Below are positions 34,595 through 47,924 of a DNA stretch of 64,000 nucleotides, one piece after another. Source of the stretch: Saussurea involucrata (Eukaryota; Streptophyta; Magnoliopsida; Asterales; Asteraceae); the NCBI GenBank assembly GCA_033807775.1, contig CM066317.1:14891370-14955369 (forward strand), given 5' to 3'. The stretch's first letter is position 1. Every line of letters begins with the position of its first letter. Under the pieces are notes generated by a model that ran no database searches, was not told the DNA's origin, and saw only the letters and a list, made by a program, of their open reading frames with translations. The translations under genes and the position numbers were made by a program.

Positions 34595-35632
34595 TATAAA
34601 CACATTCAAATAATAATAATTTAAAACGATTTAATGAATTAGTTAATATATGATTATTATGTTAATGCGATAGAAGTGTAAAAAAAATTGAAAAAAAATA
34701 AGAGATGTACCATAAATTAAATAATTAACTATAAGGGTATGAATTTTAAATATAAAAAATATTTTTTTATGTAGTGTATAACTGTATATGATATATATTA
34801 AAATATATAAATCCAAAAAAATTCAAGATTGGGCTCATTTCGAACGTATCGAATACACGATTATAATGGTGTAATTTGTTAAAATTAAAACGTATTTTTT
34901 AACGTATTTTAGTTAATAAACGATTATATGTGTTAAATGTAAAATTAAAATAATGAAAGTAAAAGGTATAAAGTAAATTTAGTAAATAAGTATAGGGGTT
35001 GAAAGTGTAACATTCCAATTTAAATTCATCAAATTGGACGAACGCGGGTGAACAGTGGTCAAAAATGGTCAAATGCGGTTCAAATTTTCAAAAGTGGTCC
35101 CTGGAATTTTTAAAAAATGGTCTCTTGTAATTGAAAAGTCACAAAATAATCCCATCGCGGGATTCCTTCGCGATCGCGGGATTCCATTTTTCAAAAATGG
35201 TCCCTGCAAGTTTAAAAAAGTGTCAGAAATGGTCCCTGGCCCGCGATCGCGGGCTCCCATCGCGGAAAAAAGGGTATTTTTGCAAAGTGGGAGAGATTTG
35301 TGGCATTTTGATAACACTTGGTCAAACTTAGGGTATTTTAATTAATTTTCCTTTTAAAAATATAGTTGATGTATAAACAATTCTATTTTAAGGAAAGAAA
35401 ATTCAACTGGTCACATGCAAGGAATATTGTCCACAAATTTAAGTGGGAGAGAGAGGGAGATCCCAAAGAAATACATGGCCGTGGGCCACAGATGTAACTT
35501 ATCCATTTGTCTATTTTTTTTAATCCGTGGGCCACGGATTTCAGGGTATTTTTGTTAACTGGGAGAGAGATAGGGCATTTGGATGAAACTCTGGTCAACT
35601 TAGGGCATTTCAATTAATTTCCCTTATTTAAA

Positions 35633-35853
35633 AGGTTAAATTATTTTTAAAAAATATAATATTTGTATTTTTTTAAGGGTAACATAGGCTATGCCTAGAC
35701 TAATCATTGGCAAATTATGACTGTAATGCATCAGCCCTGATTAAACCTCAGTGGCCACAATTGTTGTGTACGTCTGGATTAAAACCCTGGACAGATGGAT
35801 ATTCTACCAAATCCCCCAGGACGTTAACCAGTACGCCACAACCCTTGTGGTTA
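35633..35853. other. Spacer between MULE and Helitron
   Basis: No gene supported. Confidence 0.4.
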
Positions 35854-36228
35854 TCTATACTATATTATAAAACATTTATGAAATACACTTAAAAACAACA
35901 TTTAAAGCTTCATGTACCGCTATTTAATACTAATTACTTAAAATCTCTTAAAAAGAAACTAATGAAGCTTTATGTACTACTTTTAATGTTAATTACTTGA
36001 TTAATACTTATCTCTAACAACCTTCAAATCCTTAAATCATGGACTCTTATTAATTAATCCTTATCTTTAGCTATTTTTAAATCCTCAAATCATGAACTCT
36101 TTAAAAAACATCATTATTTAAACAAATTTATAAACAATACATGATTGTTTTTCTCAAAACCACACATTAAAATAAATTAAAATTAAAATCGAGATATAGC
36201 GCGCTGCATTGCACGAGTAGATTTCTAG
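35854..36228 (+). mobile_element. Short non-autonomous Helitron
   Basis: Starts TCTATACTATATTATAAAAC after an A and ends TTTCTAG before a T (A^T insertion). GCGCGCTGCATTGCACGAG lies shortly before the end, in the hairpin position. 375 bp, no coding. Confidence 0.75.
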
Positions 36229-36522
36229 TATTTAATAATTATTGTTTATAAAATTAAAAATAAGGAAATTAATTAAAATGCCACAAGTTTGACTTTGTTT
36301 CACCAAAATGCCATAAATCTCGTTCAGTTTACCAAAATGCCATAAATTTCCGCGATGGAGCCCGCGATCGCGGGCAATGGCATTTTTGTAAATATTTTTA
36401 CCCCGCGATCACGGGGTGTGACACGGTGTGTCCCGCGGTCGTTCAATTTGATTCAATTGGGTGATTAATTGATTTGATATTTACACTTTCATCCCCTATA
36501 CTTATTTACTTACTTTATTTTA

Positions 36523-37650
36523 GGGAAATTAATTAAAATACCCTAAGTCAAACCAAGTGTTACCAAAATACCACAAATCTCTCCCACTTTGCAAAAATAC
36601 CCCTTTTTTCCGCGATGGGAGCCCGCGATCGCGGGCCAGGGACCATTTCTGACACTTTTTTAAACTTGCATGGACCATTTTTGAAAAATGGAATCCCGCG
36701 ATGGGATTGTTTTTGTGACTTTTCAATTGCAAGGGACCATTTTTGAAAAATTCCAGGGACCATTTTTTAAAATTTGACCCGCGTAGACACTGTTCACCCC
36801 CGTGTAGTCCACTGTAGCACCCGCGTTCTTCTAATTTGATGAATTTGATTTGGAATGTTACACTTTCAACCCCTATACTTATTTACTAAATTTACTTTAT
36901 ACCTTTTACTTTCATTATTTTAATTTTACATTTAACACATATAATCGTTTATTAACTAAAATACGTTAAAAAATACGTTTTAATTTTAACAAATTACACC
37001 ATTATAATCGTCTCTTCGATACGTTCGAAATGAGCCCAATCTTGATTTTTTTTGGATTTATATATTTTAATATATATCAAATCCATTTTTTATGTCAAAT
37101 CCATTTTTTATGTAGTATTAAAACGTATTTTTTTATTAAAATTAAAATGTAATTTTAATTTGTTAAAATTAAAACGTATTTTTTTAACGTATTTTAGTTA
37201 ATAAACGATTATATGTGTTAAATGTAAAATTAAAATAATGAAAGTAAAAGGTATAAAGTAAATTTAGTAAATAAGTATAGGGGTTGAAAGTGTAACATTC
37301 CAAATCAAATTCATCAAATTGGAAGAACGCGGGTGCTACAGTGGACTACGGCGGGGTGAACAGTGTCTACGCGGGTCAAATTTTCAAAAATGGTCCCTGG
37401 AATTTTTCAAAAATGCTCCCTTGCAATTGAAAAGTCACAAAAACAATCCCATCGCGGGATGAGCCCGCGATCGCGGGATTCCATTTTTCAAAAATGGTCC
37501 CTGCAAGTTTAAAAAAGTGTCAGAAATGGTCCCTGGCCCGCGATCGCGGGCTCTTATCGCGGAAAAAAAGGGGTATTTTTGCAAAGTGGGAGAGATTTGT
37601 GGTATTTTGGTAACACTTGGTCAAACTTGGGGTATTTTAATTAATTTCCC
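36523..37650. mobile_element. Inner foldback MULE
   Basis: GGGAAATTAATTAAAATACC...TTTTAATTAATTTCCC with perfect duplication TTTATTTTA (36514-36522 and 37651-37659). 1128 bp palindrome centred near 37090. The 16-bp GCCCGCGATCGCGGGC occurs at 36622-36637 and 37536-37551. Confidence 0.92.
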
Positions 37651-37984
37651 TTTATTTTATACATTTTACTTTCATAATTTTAATTTTACATTTAACACAT
37701 ATAATCGTTTATTAACTAAAACACGTTAAAAATACGTTTTAATTTTAACAAGTTACACCATTATAATCGTCTATTCGATACGTTCGAAATGAGCCCAATA
37801 TTGAATTTTTTTTATTTATATATTTTAATATATATCATATACACTAAATAAAAATATTTTTTATATTTAAAATTCATACCCTTATAGTTAATTATTTAAT
37901 TTATGGTATTCTTATAGTTAAAATACGTTTTATTTATTTTATTATCGATGATTCAAGTGTAAGTATTAAAAATTGGCGGAGGTT

Positions 37985-38175
37985 TTGTGATAGATAAACA
38001 TCGATTCTTTTGTGCATACCCTGTAACTGCAAATAATTCAACTCCAAACACACATATCATTTGCCAAATACCCATTTTCACAATTCTTAAACGAGTCTAG
38101 TGATACCAACTTGTCAAAACCCCATTTCATATTCTTCTCGTGAAACCTTGTCCTATTGTCATTCACGATATCTAT
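37985..38175 (-). pseudogene. Captured MATH exon, copy 3, degenerate
   Basis: Same segment as copies 1 and 2 on the minus strand, with a short deletion before the VFGVELF-like part and other changes. Recognised from the shared DNA around CACGAGAAGAATATGAAATG and the spliced-edge TTTATAG. Confidence 0.6.
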
Positions 38176-38799
38176 AAACACATACAAATAATAATAATTT
38201 AAAACGATTTAATGAATTAGTTAATATATGATTATTATGTTAATGCGATAGGAGTGTAAAACAAAATTGAAAAAAAAATAAGAGATGTACCATAAATTAA
38301 ATAATTAACTATAAGGATATGAATTTTAAATATAAAAAATATTTTTATGTAGTTTATATGATATATATTAAAATATATAAATCCAAAAAAATTCAAGATT
38401 GGGCTCATTTCGAACGTATCGAAGAGACGATTATAATGGTGTAACTTGTTAAAATTAAAACGTATTTTTTTAACGTGTTTTAGTTAATAAACGATTATAT
38501 GTGTTAAATGTAAAATTAAAATTATGAAAATAAAAGGTATAAAGTAAAGTAAGTAAATAAGTATAGGAGGTGAAAGTGTAAATATAAAATCAATTAATCA
38601 CCAAATTGAATCAAATTGCGGGACACACCGTGTCACACCCCGTGATCGCGGGTCAAAATATTTACAAAAATGCCACTGTCCGCGATCACGGGCTCCATCG
38701 CAGAAATTTATGGCATTTTGGTAAACTGAACGAGATTTATGGCATTTTGGTAAAACAAAGTCAAACTTATGTCATTTTAATTAATTTCCCTTAAAAATA

Positions 38800-39391
38800 A
38801 TTGAAATAAAGTGTTGTGTTGGCACCCTTTATATTAGTCGCCCAACTCATCCATTTTGTCACTTTAAAGCGTGCGGATGCACTTGCAAGCAATACGTTAA
38901 TTTACCCATTTTTTTTCTTTTTTAGTTACGAATGTTTGAATCAGTTTATGCATGTCTCGTGACGTCGATTAATCCCAATAAGTCATTAACAATAATAAAA
39001 AAAGCCTTAAGTAACCATGACGAGATTCAAATTGATAACCTTTAGAAAAACGCTTTAAAACTCAAGTCGTGTAAATTTTTCCTCAATTTGTTATATTTTA
39101 ATTTCAAAGTTACATTTCATACCCTGTAATTATTTACTTAGTTTACTTTATACGTATACTTTTCTAATTTTAATTTTATACCTTCATCATATTAACACAT
39201 ATAATCGTATATTAACTAAAATACGTTAAAAAACACGTTTTAATTTTAACAAGTTACACCATTATAATCGTCTCATCGATACCTTCGAAATGAGCCCAAT
39301 ATTGAATGTTTTTGGATTTAATTATGTTAAAAAAATACGTTTTAACAAATCACATTAACATACATAATTACGTTAAAATATGTTAAGAAGT

Positions 39392-39427
<36 letters not shown>

Positions 39428-39436
39428 TATATATAT
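38800..39436. other. Repeat-derived AT-rich sequence
   Basis: Contains one AATGAGCCC module (about 39175-39330) and sequence matching 49727-49777 plus 54756-54790 in inverted orientation. Ends in a TA microsatellite. No gene. Confidence 0.5.
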
Positions 39437-39716
39437 AGGGCCCTTCTTTTGTTAACCAACCATTTAGTGTTAACTATGTTAACTAATCAGGACCATTGAT
39501 CATCAAAATCAATGGCTAAGATTAAAATGATTTTTTAATTCAAAATTAAATAAAAAAACGGTTGAGCTCATATGAAGCATATATGCACAGGGGTATTCTT
39601 GTCAATTAATAAACCTGTGTAAGGAAACAATTAAATCAATCCCTACAATTAAGGACCTGATTAACTCATATCTCTCAATCTCTCCAAAAATTGTTTAGCT
39701 GTCACATTTGAATCGG

Positions 39717-39804
<88 letters not shown>

Positions 39805-41037
39805 GAAAAATGGTGACCGGTGACCGGAAAAACAAGAATCCGTCGTGATGAAGAAGAACAGTAGCCATCCAATTACTTCCCACATTTCTTCTCTCTCTCT
39901 CTCTATATCTCGCTTTTGAAGGAAAACGAGATGGATTTTTGCGACAACATTGATTCTTGCGAGTTGCGACAAGGATGAACTCCGGCGAAGGATTTCCAGA
40001 ATCCGGCGAGATTCCGGCAAAGTCATTTTTCCGGCGAGTTTGAGTTGCGACAAGAAGATAACAGTTGCGATATGAGCCAAGTTGCGATAACCTTTCACTT
40101 GCGACAAACAAGACTTGCGACAACTATGAACACCGGCGAAATATCGTTTTTCCGGCGACGAAAGTGCAGAATCCGGCGAGATGAAGCAGTTTCCGGCGAC
40201 GACAAAAACTCACTGATCTCGTTGATTTCTCAAGGTTTTTCGATTCTGTAAATTGTAGTCTGCTTGTGCATAAGATTTTTTGTCATGTTGGTTTGATTAT
40301 TGTTATGGATACACGCTATTTTGTTTATGTGCATATGTGCATATATGCAGGGTTACACAAATGTATGGTTGTGCATATATGCAAGTTTACATAGATTTAT
40401 GGTTTACACAGATTTATGGTTGTGCATGTATGCAAATTTACATATATTTATGGTTTACACAAATTTATGGTTGTGCATGTATGCAATTTTACATAGATTA
40501 TGGTTTACACATAGTTATGGTTGTGCATATATGCAATTTTACATAGATTTATGTTTGTGCATATATGCACTTTTTATCTTCATATATTCAACTGATGTGC
40601 ATATATGCAATTCTATGATGTGTATATATGCAGTTCTAAGGTATGCATATATGCAGTATTAATATGTGCATATATGCAATTCTATGATGTGCATATATGT
40701 AGTTTGAAATCGTGCAGCTATGCAAAAAAAAACGTGAAAAAAAAATCTCTAGAACGTGAAGATGAAGATTATATTTGAAAATGGGTTTTAGATGATTAAA
40801 ATTATCATCAATAATTACCAAAAATGAAAATTGGTTTTAAAAGATTAAGATTATCATTAATAACTACCAAAAATATCTTGTGCATGAAATTAGGAAAGTA
40901 AATAACCCATAAATAATTAAAATTCTGAAATTCCTAAACTACCCCTATCAAACCAATAACCTATCTTGATTCCTATTGGTCCAAAAAAGTTAACATGGTT
41001 AACACTAATTAGACGGTTAACAAAAGAACGGGACCCT
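39437..41037. mobile_element. TIR element with arrays of short motifs
   Basis: AGGGCCCTTCTTTTGTTAAC at the left is matched inverted by GTTAACAAAAGAACGGGACCCT at the right, each tip directly bordered by TATATA sequence. So it sits in a TA microsatellite. Internal arrays: (CT)n, then TTGCGACAA and TCCGGCGA blocks (39940-40210), then TGCATATATGCA palindromes (40325-40700). No credible protein; reading frames follow the repeats. Superfamily not assigned. Confidence 0.7.
39721..39803. repeat. (CT)n microsatellite
   Basis: About 41 uninterrupted CT units inside the TIR element. Confidence 0.97.
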
Positions 41038-41646
41038 ATATATATATATATAAATATATATATAGGGAATTTAATTAAAATACCCAAAGTTTGACTTTGA
41101 CTTACCAAAATACCCATTTCTCTCCCGAATTTGCCAAAATACTCATTTTTTCGCGATTGTGGTCCGCGATCGCGGAAAGGGACCATTTTTGAAAATATTT
41201 ATCCAACGATTGCAGGGAGTGTCCCGCGACACACCCAATTCATTCATTTTGGTGACTTTTTCAATTGCAATTTACACTTTCACCTCCTATACTTATTTAC
41301 TTACTTTACTTTATACCTTTTACTTTCATAATTTTAATTTTACATTTAACACATATAATCGTTTATTAACTAAAATACGTTAAAAAATACGTTTTAATTT
41401 TAACAAGTTACACCATTATAATCGTCTCTTCGATACGTTCGAAATGAGCCCAATATTGAATTTTTTTTATTTATATATTTTAATATATATCATATACACT
41501 ACATAAAAAATATTTTTTATATTTAAAATTCATTTTTTTAACGTATTTTCAATTTTGTTTTACACTACTATCGCATTAACATAATAATCATATATTAACT
41601 AATTCATTAAATCGTTTTAAATTATTATTATTTGTATGTGTTTATA

Positions 41647-41840
41647 GATATCGTGAATCACAATAGAACAAGGTTTCACGAGAAGAATATGAAATGGGGT
41701 TTTGACAAGTTGGTATCACTGAACTCATTTAAGAATTGTGAAAATGGGTATTTGGCGAATGGTGATTCATGTGTGTTTGGAGCTGAAGTATTTGCAGTTA
41801 CAGAGTATGCACAAAATGATCGATGTCTGTCCATCACAAA
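41647..41840 (+). pseudogene. Captured MATH exon, copy 4
   Basis: After TTTATAG the frame reads DIVNHNRTRFHEKNMKWGFD, KLVSLNSFKNCENGYLANGD and SCVFGAEVFAVTEYAQNDRC, without a stop. It is the least damaged copy. A Helitron begins 12 bp after it. Confidence 0.75.
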
Positions 41841-41851
41841 CCCTCCGTCAA

Positions 41852-41852
41852 T

Positions 41853-41924
<72 letters not shown>

Positions 41925-44900
41925 AAATGTAGGGGAAGGGTTAAGGAGAGACATCCATGTCCATTTATCTATTTTTATACAATTTTGATTTATTTTAAAT
42001 ACAAACCATACATTAAATGTTGTAATTAATTAGAAAAAAAATTTATTTTTTATTTTATAATTATATAAGATGGATACCAATCTATATAAATCAAATACTT
42101 ATGTTAATATGTTACATTTTTATTTATCCTTAAGTAGACTAACAATCATCAATAAATCAATATATATATAAAAACAAAAACCAAGTGTGATGACATGGAG
42201 CCTTCTCAAGCCTAGAATCTCTTCTCTCTTTTTTCTCAAATTTTTGATTTTTTAAATGTTGAAATATGTTAAAGACATTTCCACCCCTATATGGGAAATG
42301 TGTAATTCATTATTAAGTTGGATTTCTTGGTAATTTTACATACCTAAGTTTAACTTCCAACTTTTGATTTGCTTCTTCATTTCCATCAACATTGATTATC
42401 CATCATGTTTGCATTTAACATTGTTCTCTTCATTTTCCCTAACTCATCTTTATCTCTCAATCTATATATCTATATAAACCACCATTACAAGGAATGAGAT
42501 GGAAGCTCTAAAGATGATAATCACTACTTTTTTTTCTCAATCTATGATAGTTTCCCCATTTCCATCATTCTATGTCTTTTCCAATATGTATTTATAACTC
42601 TACATGTCCTTTCAAATGTCATAGTACTTTGATTTACTTACTCTATAATAATAAGTTCAAATGTCTTCACTAATTTTTCAAGGTGCAACATGTTGGTTCT
42701 TGACATACAATTGCAACCATTGTTGTCCATACTTCTTGACATACAAGATACTTACTCTTCTCACATTGCTTAGTTTTTTTTAGCTTTCAGAGGTTAGTTA
42801 TGTATAATAAAAATATATTTTGTAATAAATTAAGTTTGTTTTTCTATGTTGCAACAATAAACAAAGTGGAAATCTAAAACTTACTTTGGTGGAGAATGAA
42901 GAAGATGAGAGTTGAAAAAGATATGGAAGACTATAAAAAGATATGTAGAAATTATATTCTTGAAAATTGTAAGTTTGTTATTACATATTTCTTCCTTTAG
43001 TGGAGGATGAAGAAGATGAAAGTTGAAGAAGATATGGAAGATTATAAACAAGTATGTAACAATTATATTCTGGAAAAAATGTGATATGTATTTCTTCTTT
43101 TCCATATTGTTGAATTTGTTGTTATAATAGCAAATTGTGTTTACGATTGAATTATATATATTCAAATAAATTTCGATATTTTGTGATTACAAGATTTGAT
43201 AATTGTTTTCCCAAGTTTAAGCGTCATTGACAATAATCATATATATGTGATTGAATTGCGTTCTTTAACTATTTAAATATTTTTTCTATTGACATTAACA
43301 TTGTTATTGTTATGAGAATTTTTATGATGTCTATTAGTTCATTCCCAAAAAAGCATCCTTAAATCTTAGTGAAAAAATCTTTCACGATTAAAGGTTGATT
43401 TTTTTTGTCGAAAAGTTTCATAAATTTGGTTTGTAACAACCTAATTTTTTTTACTTCTAGGTTTTCAATTTTTATTTACATAACAATCAATATGAATAAT
43501 CTTTTTATTCTCTTTTATTTTATTAGTTTAACATTAATAAGTATTTACCATTATTTTTTATTTACAAAACAATCAATATAATATAATTAAAAACAAAAAA
43601 AATTTGTTTACGTTTCATTTTTTTTATACGAGTCTATTTATATAAATTTTATAGTATTAGTTTGACAATTAATTTAATTAAAATATTTTAGCTTTATTTA
43701 CCATATATTCATTTCCTATTTACATAACAATCAACAAATTAATATCAATATGCTACTATGAAAAAAGTTAAGGAATGAGTGTAGACATTTTAAGAATGAT
43801 TGAATTATCGTTTTTTTTATTATTTATCGAGTTTTTAGTTTTTTAAATTTATATATATATCATTAAATGATCAAATATTCATGTATTTTCGTATTTAATA
43901 TATATTAATACACCTCATTATTAATCTAACATTTCATATTCCTTTTCTGATTACCATAAATCAATACATACAAACGAAGTAGTTATGATAATTTAATATA
44001 TTTTAATATTTTATTTACTATTTATTTTTTTATTTACATAACAATCAATACATCAATATCGATATATTATTATAAAAGAAAGACAAAAAATGTATGTTGA
44101 AATTTTGTGAATGCACGAATTATTGTTTTCTATTTTTTTTAAGTTTTTGAAACCTGTATATTTATATCGCATTAATTGATTAGATAATTCATGTATTTTT
44201 GTAACTATAATATATCAATATATCTCATTAATTGATTTAACTTTTCATATTCTTCTTTTAATTATTATGAATATATTATATACATAAATAAAATACTTAT
44301 GATAAATTAATACATTTCAATATACATGATAAAAAAAAATTAATGAGTATGTGCACTCATATTTATATATTTGTTTTGTCATTTTGATTTATTTTTAATC
44401 AAAACTCAACACATTAATTTCTAAACCTTTTATTTTCATTTTTTATTACATAACAATCAATATATAAAAAAGCCAATTTTATTACCCTTTATTTCGGTGA
44501 CAATATATAATAAAAACTATTAATGTTGTGATAAAACATATTTGAGATTATTTCTCTCATCAATTGAAGAAACCTATCATTAATTCAATAAAACATTGTG
44601 TTGATAATCTATCTATCTTTTTTATAAGGTGTAAGATTAGTTTTGATATGGTTTTAATTCACGAAAATGGGTTTTTTTATATTACTTTATTTTTATGGTC
44701 ATGCCATCTATTAACAAAATTTGTTATGCTTATTATTTGAATTTTTTTTGTTGTTTAGGCACCGATGATACTCTGGTTCGAAAAAACTTGGCCACTAAGT
44801 TTCACCGTTTTGTTACAAGAAGGAAATGTATATATTTTTCAAAATTTCAAGGTTGTAGAGAATTTTAGACCATTATTTCAACCATTTGTTTGTTTAGCTG

Positions 44901-45149
44901 TTTGAATTAGTGTAATCCATGTCAACTTTTAGGTCCTCTTCCATTTGAAGAGTAGACACACGTTTGGTTGGAAGTTACCGTATCATCTAAGTGTGTATTT
45001 GTTCATTTTTAACAAATTATCAGAGCTACCCCTCTTTCTAAAAGAAAAACATCGTGCAAAAGTATAAATTATACAAACAATGCAAAATTTATCCTCGGGC
45101 CCATCGTTAATGTTACTAATTTAATTCAGTCTACAAGTTATTTACTTAA

Positions 45150-45193
<44 letters not shown>

Positions 45194-46142
45194 TTCCACT
45201 AATTAAATTCTTCTAATTTTTACAAGTGATATGAATGTGATTTGTTTACAGTTATATTTACCAACTAAGATGTATCTGTATGTTTATCTACATATTACCA
45301 CCTAAATTACCGACGCTATCGCGTAGCACACGATTTCCACATAATTATTATTAAAGATAATTTTTTTACCATCAATATGCTCTTTATGATTTGAATATAC
45401 AATACATTCTTATTGATATGCATAAAATAGAATTTCTTTAACATTTGTGGAAAAGGTAGGTTTTGTCGTCCATATTATTGATATTTATTGGATTGAATAA
45501 AATTGAAATTTTTGGGAGCTAATGAATGTTGAGCGATTAAGGTAAGAGTTTGCCGATTCTGGAGTCTTTGAACAAAAAAAGACCAAGAATTAATTAGTTT
45601 GGATATAGTTCTTATTGAAATGGTATGCCCACTTTGTAATATAGATTGATTTATACCAACTTACTTCAGAGAACCCTAATAGCTATAGTAGTATGGAAGA
45701 TTTGGTGTCGAAGTTCAAGCAGTTGTTGAAGGAGGGTTTGGTGTATACCATGAAATTTTTTTAGGTGGTTGCGAATTCTTGAGATATATGATTGTTAATT
45801 CAAATAACAAAATTGTACACTCTTTTAACAATAGTCAAGAAAGCAGAGGTCAAATGCACATTTGAATTAAATTTACATGATTTATGAATAGATTCGTGTA
45901 TATGTTTGTTGAATGCGGTAGATAATTGCATTGTTGATGAATAACCTTTTAGTACTTAAAAACTATAACTTTACCATGTTGGTCATTTTAATTTTCATAT
46001 TAAGCTATGCTACTATTAAAAAAACATGTTTTCTGAATACCGCGCAACGCGCATTTAACAATTAACATTTATCATATGAACAATGTTTATATTACTACTC
46101 AAGTTATTTACACTACCGCGCAACGCGCGGTTGCAACACTAG
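41852..46142 (+). mobile_element. Helitron A
   Basis: Starts TCAATATATATA after an A and ends CAACACTAG before a T. The hairpin CCGCGC-AAC-GCGCGG (46116-46130) lies 8 nt before the terminal CTAG. Starts with a long TA run, then AAAGCAAAATGTAGGGG. 4.3 kb, mostly AT-rich. Holds one recognisable coding fragment (44759-44905). Confidence 0.7.
44759..44905 (+). pseudogene. Possible replication protein A-like exon fragment
   Basis: Follows an acceptor-like TTGTTTAG and reads TVLLQEGNVYIFQNFKVVEN before a stop at 44903. EGNVYxxxNFKV resembles the OB-fold segment of plant RPA70-like proteins, which plant Helitrons often carry. Only 48 codons, so this is tentative. Confidence 0.35.
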
Positions 46143-47191
46143 TATATATAAAGCAAAATGTAGGGGGAAGAGTTAAGGAGAGGCATCCATGTCCATTTAT
46201 CTATTTTTATACAATTTTGATTTATTTTAAATACAAACCATACATTAAATGTTGTAATTAATTAGAAAAACTTTTCATTTTTTATTTTATAATTATATAA
46301 GATGGATATCAATCAATATAAATCAAATACTTATTTTAATATGTTACATTTTTATTTATCCTTAAGTAGACTAACAATGCTTATAAATCAAAAATATTTT
46401 TAATATTGTATGTTTTTGTTTATTTATATTTTTATGGATAAGCTAACAATACTTATAAATCAAAACTTATTTAATAAAATGTATTCTTTATTTACATTTT
46501 TATTTATCCTTAAGTAAACTAACAATGCTTATAAATCAAAAATATTTTTAATATTGTATGTTTTTTTTATTTATATTTTTAAGGATAAACAAACAGTACT
46601 TATAAATCAAAACTTATTTAATAAAATGTATTCTTTATTTATTTAATTTTTTGTTTTCTTAAGAAGTTAACAATGATTATAAATCAAAACTTTTAAATTA
46701 TTTTAATTTTTAGTAATATCTATACCAATTTTATAAGATAGATAACAATGCTTATAAATCAAATATACTTATTTTAATAGGTTATATATATATATGTATG
46801 TATAAATATTTATCTTTTAGTAGGTTAACAATGTTTATAAATAAACATTTTAATATTATATGTTTTTATTTATACATTTTTATGGAGTAACCTAACAATA
46901 CTAATAAATCAAAATTTATTTAATAAAGTTTATTTTTTATTTATTTAATTTTTGTTTTTATTAATAAATTAACGATGATTATAAATCAAAATTTTTAAAT
47001 TATTTTATTTTTTTACCAAGATCTATATCAATGTTTGTATTCTTTCTTTTAGTAAGATAACAATACTTATTTTAATAAATTATGGTTTTTTAGTAAGATA
47101 ACAACTGTTTATAAATCAATTTTTAGTAAAGTATATTAATCTTTATAATAATATTTGTATTCACCGCGCAAGGCGCGGTGCTGTTACCTAG
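46143..47191 (+). mobile_element. Helitron B, head-to-tail with Helitron A
   Basis: Directly after the end of Helitron A, TATATATAAAGCAAAATGTA repeats the start region of A (about 120 bp nearly identical). Ends GTTACCTAG before a T, with hairpin CCGCGC-AAG-GCGCGG (47164-47178). The flanks 41851 and 47192 join to restore the host MULE sequence seen at 37950-37985 (inverted). Confidence 0.65.
46365..47130 (+). repeat. Degenerate tandem repeat of about 75 bp
   Basis: About ten units, each containing TAACAATRCTTATAAATCAA, fill most of Helitron B. The first unit or two has counterparts in Helitron A after 42120. Confidence 0.65.
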
Positions 47192-47924
47192 TTTTTAATA
47201 CTTAAACTTGGACAATCGATAATAAAATAAATAAAACGTATTTTAACTATAAGAGTACCATAAATTAAATAATTAACTATAAGAAAATGAATTTTAAATA
47301 TAAAAAATATTTTTATGTAGTGTATATGATATATATTAAAATATATAAATAAAAAAAAAATTAATATTGGACTCATTTCGAACGTATCGAAGAGACGATT
47401 ATAATGGTGTAACTTGTTAAAATTAAAACGTATTTTTTTAACGTATTTTAGTTAATAAACAACTATATGTGTTAAATGTAAAATTAAAATTATGAAAGTA
47501 AAATGTATAAAGTAAAGTAAGTAAATAAGTATAGGGGTTAAAAGTTTACTTTATACCTTTTACTTTCAACCCTTATACTTATTTATTTACTTTACTTTAT
47601 ACCTTTTACTTTCATAATTTTAATTTTACATTTAACACATATAATCGTTTATTAACTAAAATACGTTAAAAAAATACGTTTTAATTTTAACAAGTTACAC
47701 CATTATAATCGTCTCTTCGATACGGTCGAAATGAGCTAAATATTGAATTTTTTTGATTTATATATTTTAATATATATCATATACACTACATAAAAAATAT
47801 TTTTTATATTTAAAATTCATATTATTATAGTTAATTATTTAATTTATGATACTCTTATAATTAAAATACGTTTTATTTATTTTATTATCGATTGTCCAAG
47901 TGTAAGTATTAAAATTTGGTGGAG

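Larger units (their letters stand above)
32625..35351. mobile_element. Inner foldback MULE carrying MATH exon in inverted pair
   Basis: GGGAAATTAATTAAAATGCC...TTTTAATTAATTTTCC, perfect 9-bp duplication TTTTAAAAA (32616-32624 and 35352-35360). The 2727 bp form a near-complete palindrome with arms of about 1.36 kb meeting near 33985. Each arm holds a MATH exon fragment and two inverted copies of the AATGAGCCC module. Confidence 0.92.
32392..35623. mobile_element. Outer non-autonomous MULE, split by a relative
   Basis: GGGAAATTAATTGAAATGCC...GGCATTTCAATTAATTTCCC. Perfect 9-bp duplication TTATTTAAA (32383-32391 and 35624-35632). Its own sequence is short (about 230 bp left, 270 bp right), has GTGGCCCACGGAT blocks in both orientations, and is interrupted by another family member. 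Confidence 0.9.
36263..38790. mobile_element. Outer non-autonomous MULE with MATH exon, split by a relative
   Basis: AGGAAATTAATTAAAATGCC...CATTTTAATTAATTTCCC with perfect duplication TTAAAAATA (36254-36262 and 38791-38799). It is interrupted at 36523-37650 by another member. Contains one MATH exon copy and two AATGAGCCC modules. Confidence 0.9.

Noticed and set aside
39695..40123. 142-residue minus-strand frame
   Set aside because: Runs through the CT microsatellite and short-motif arrays; no recognisable domain.
40280..40662. Frames of 88 and 120 residues rich in Tyr/Cys/Met
   Set aside because: Translation of the TGCATATATGCA repeats.
41838..41954. Poly-Ile-Tyr frames
   Set aside because: TA microsatellite at the Helitron start.
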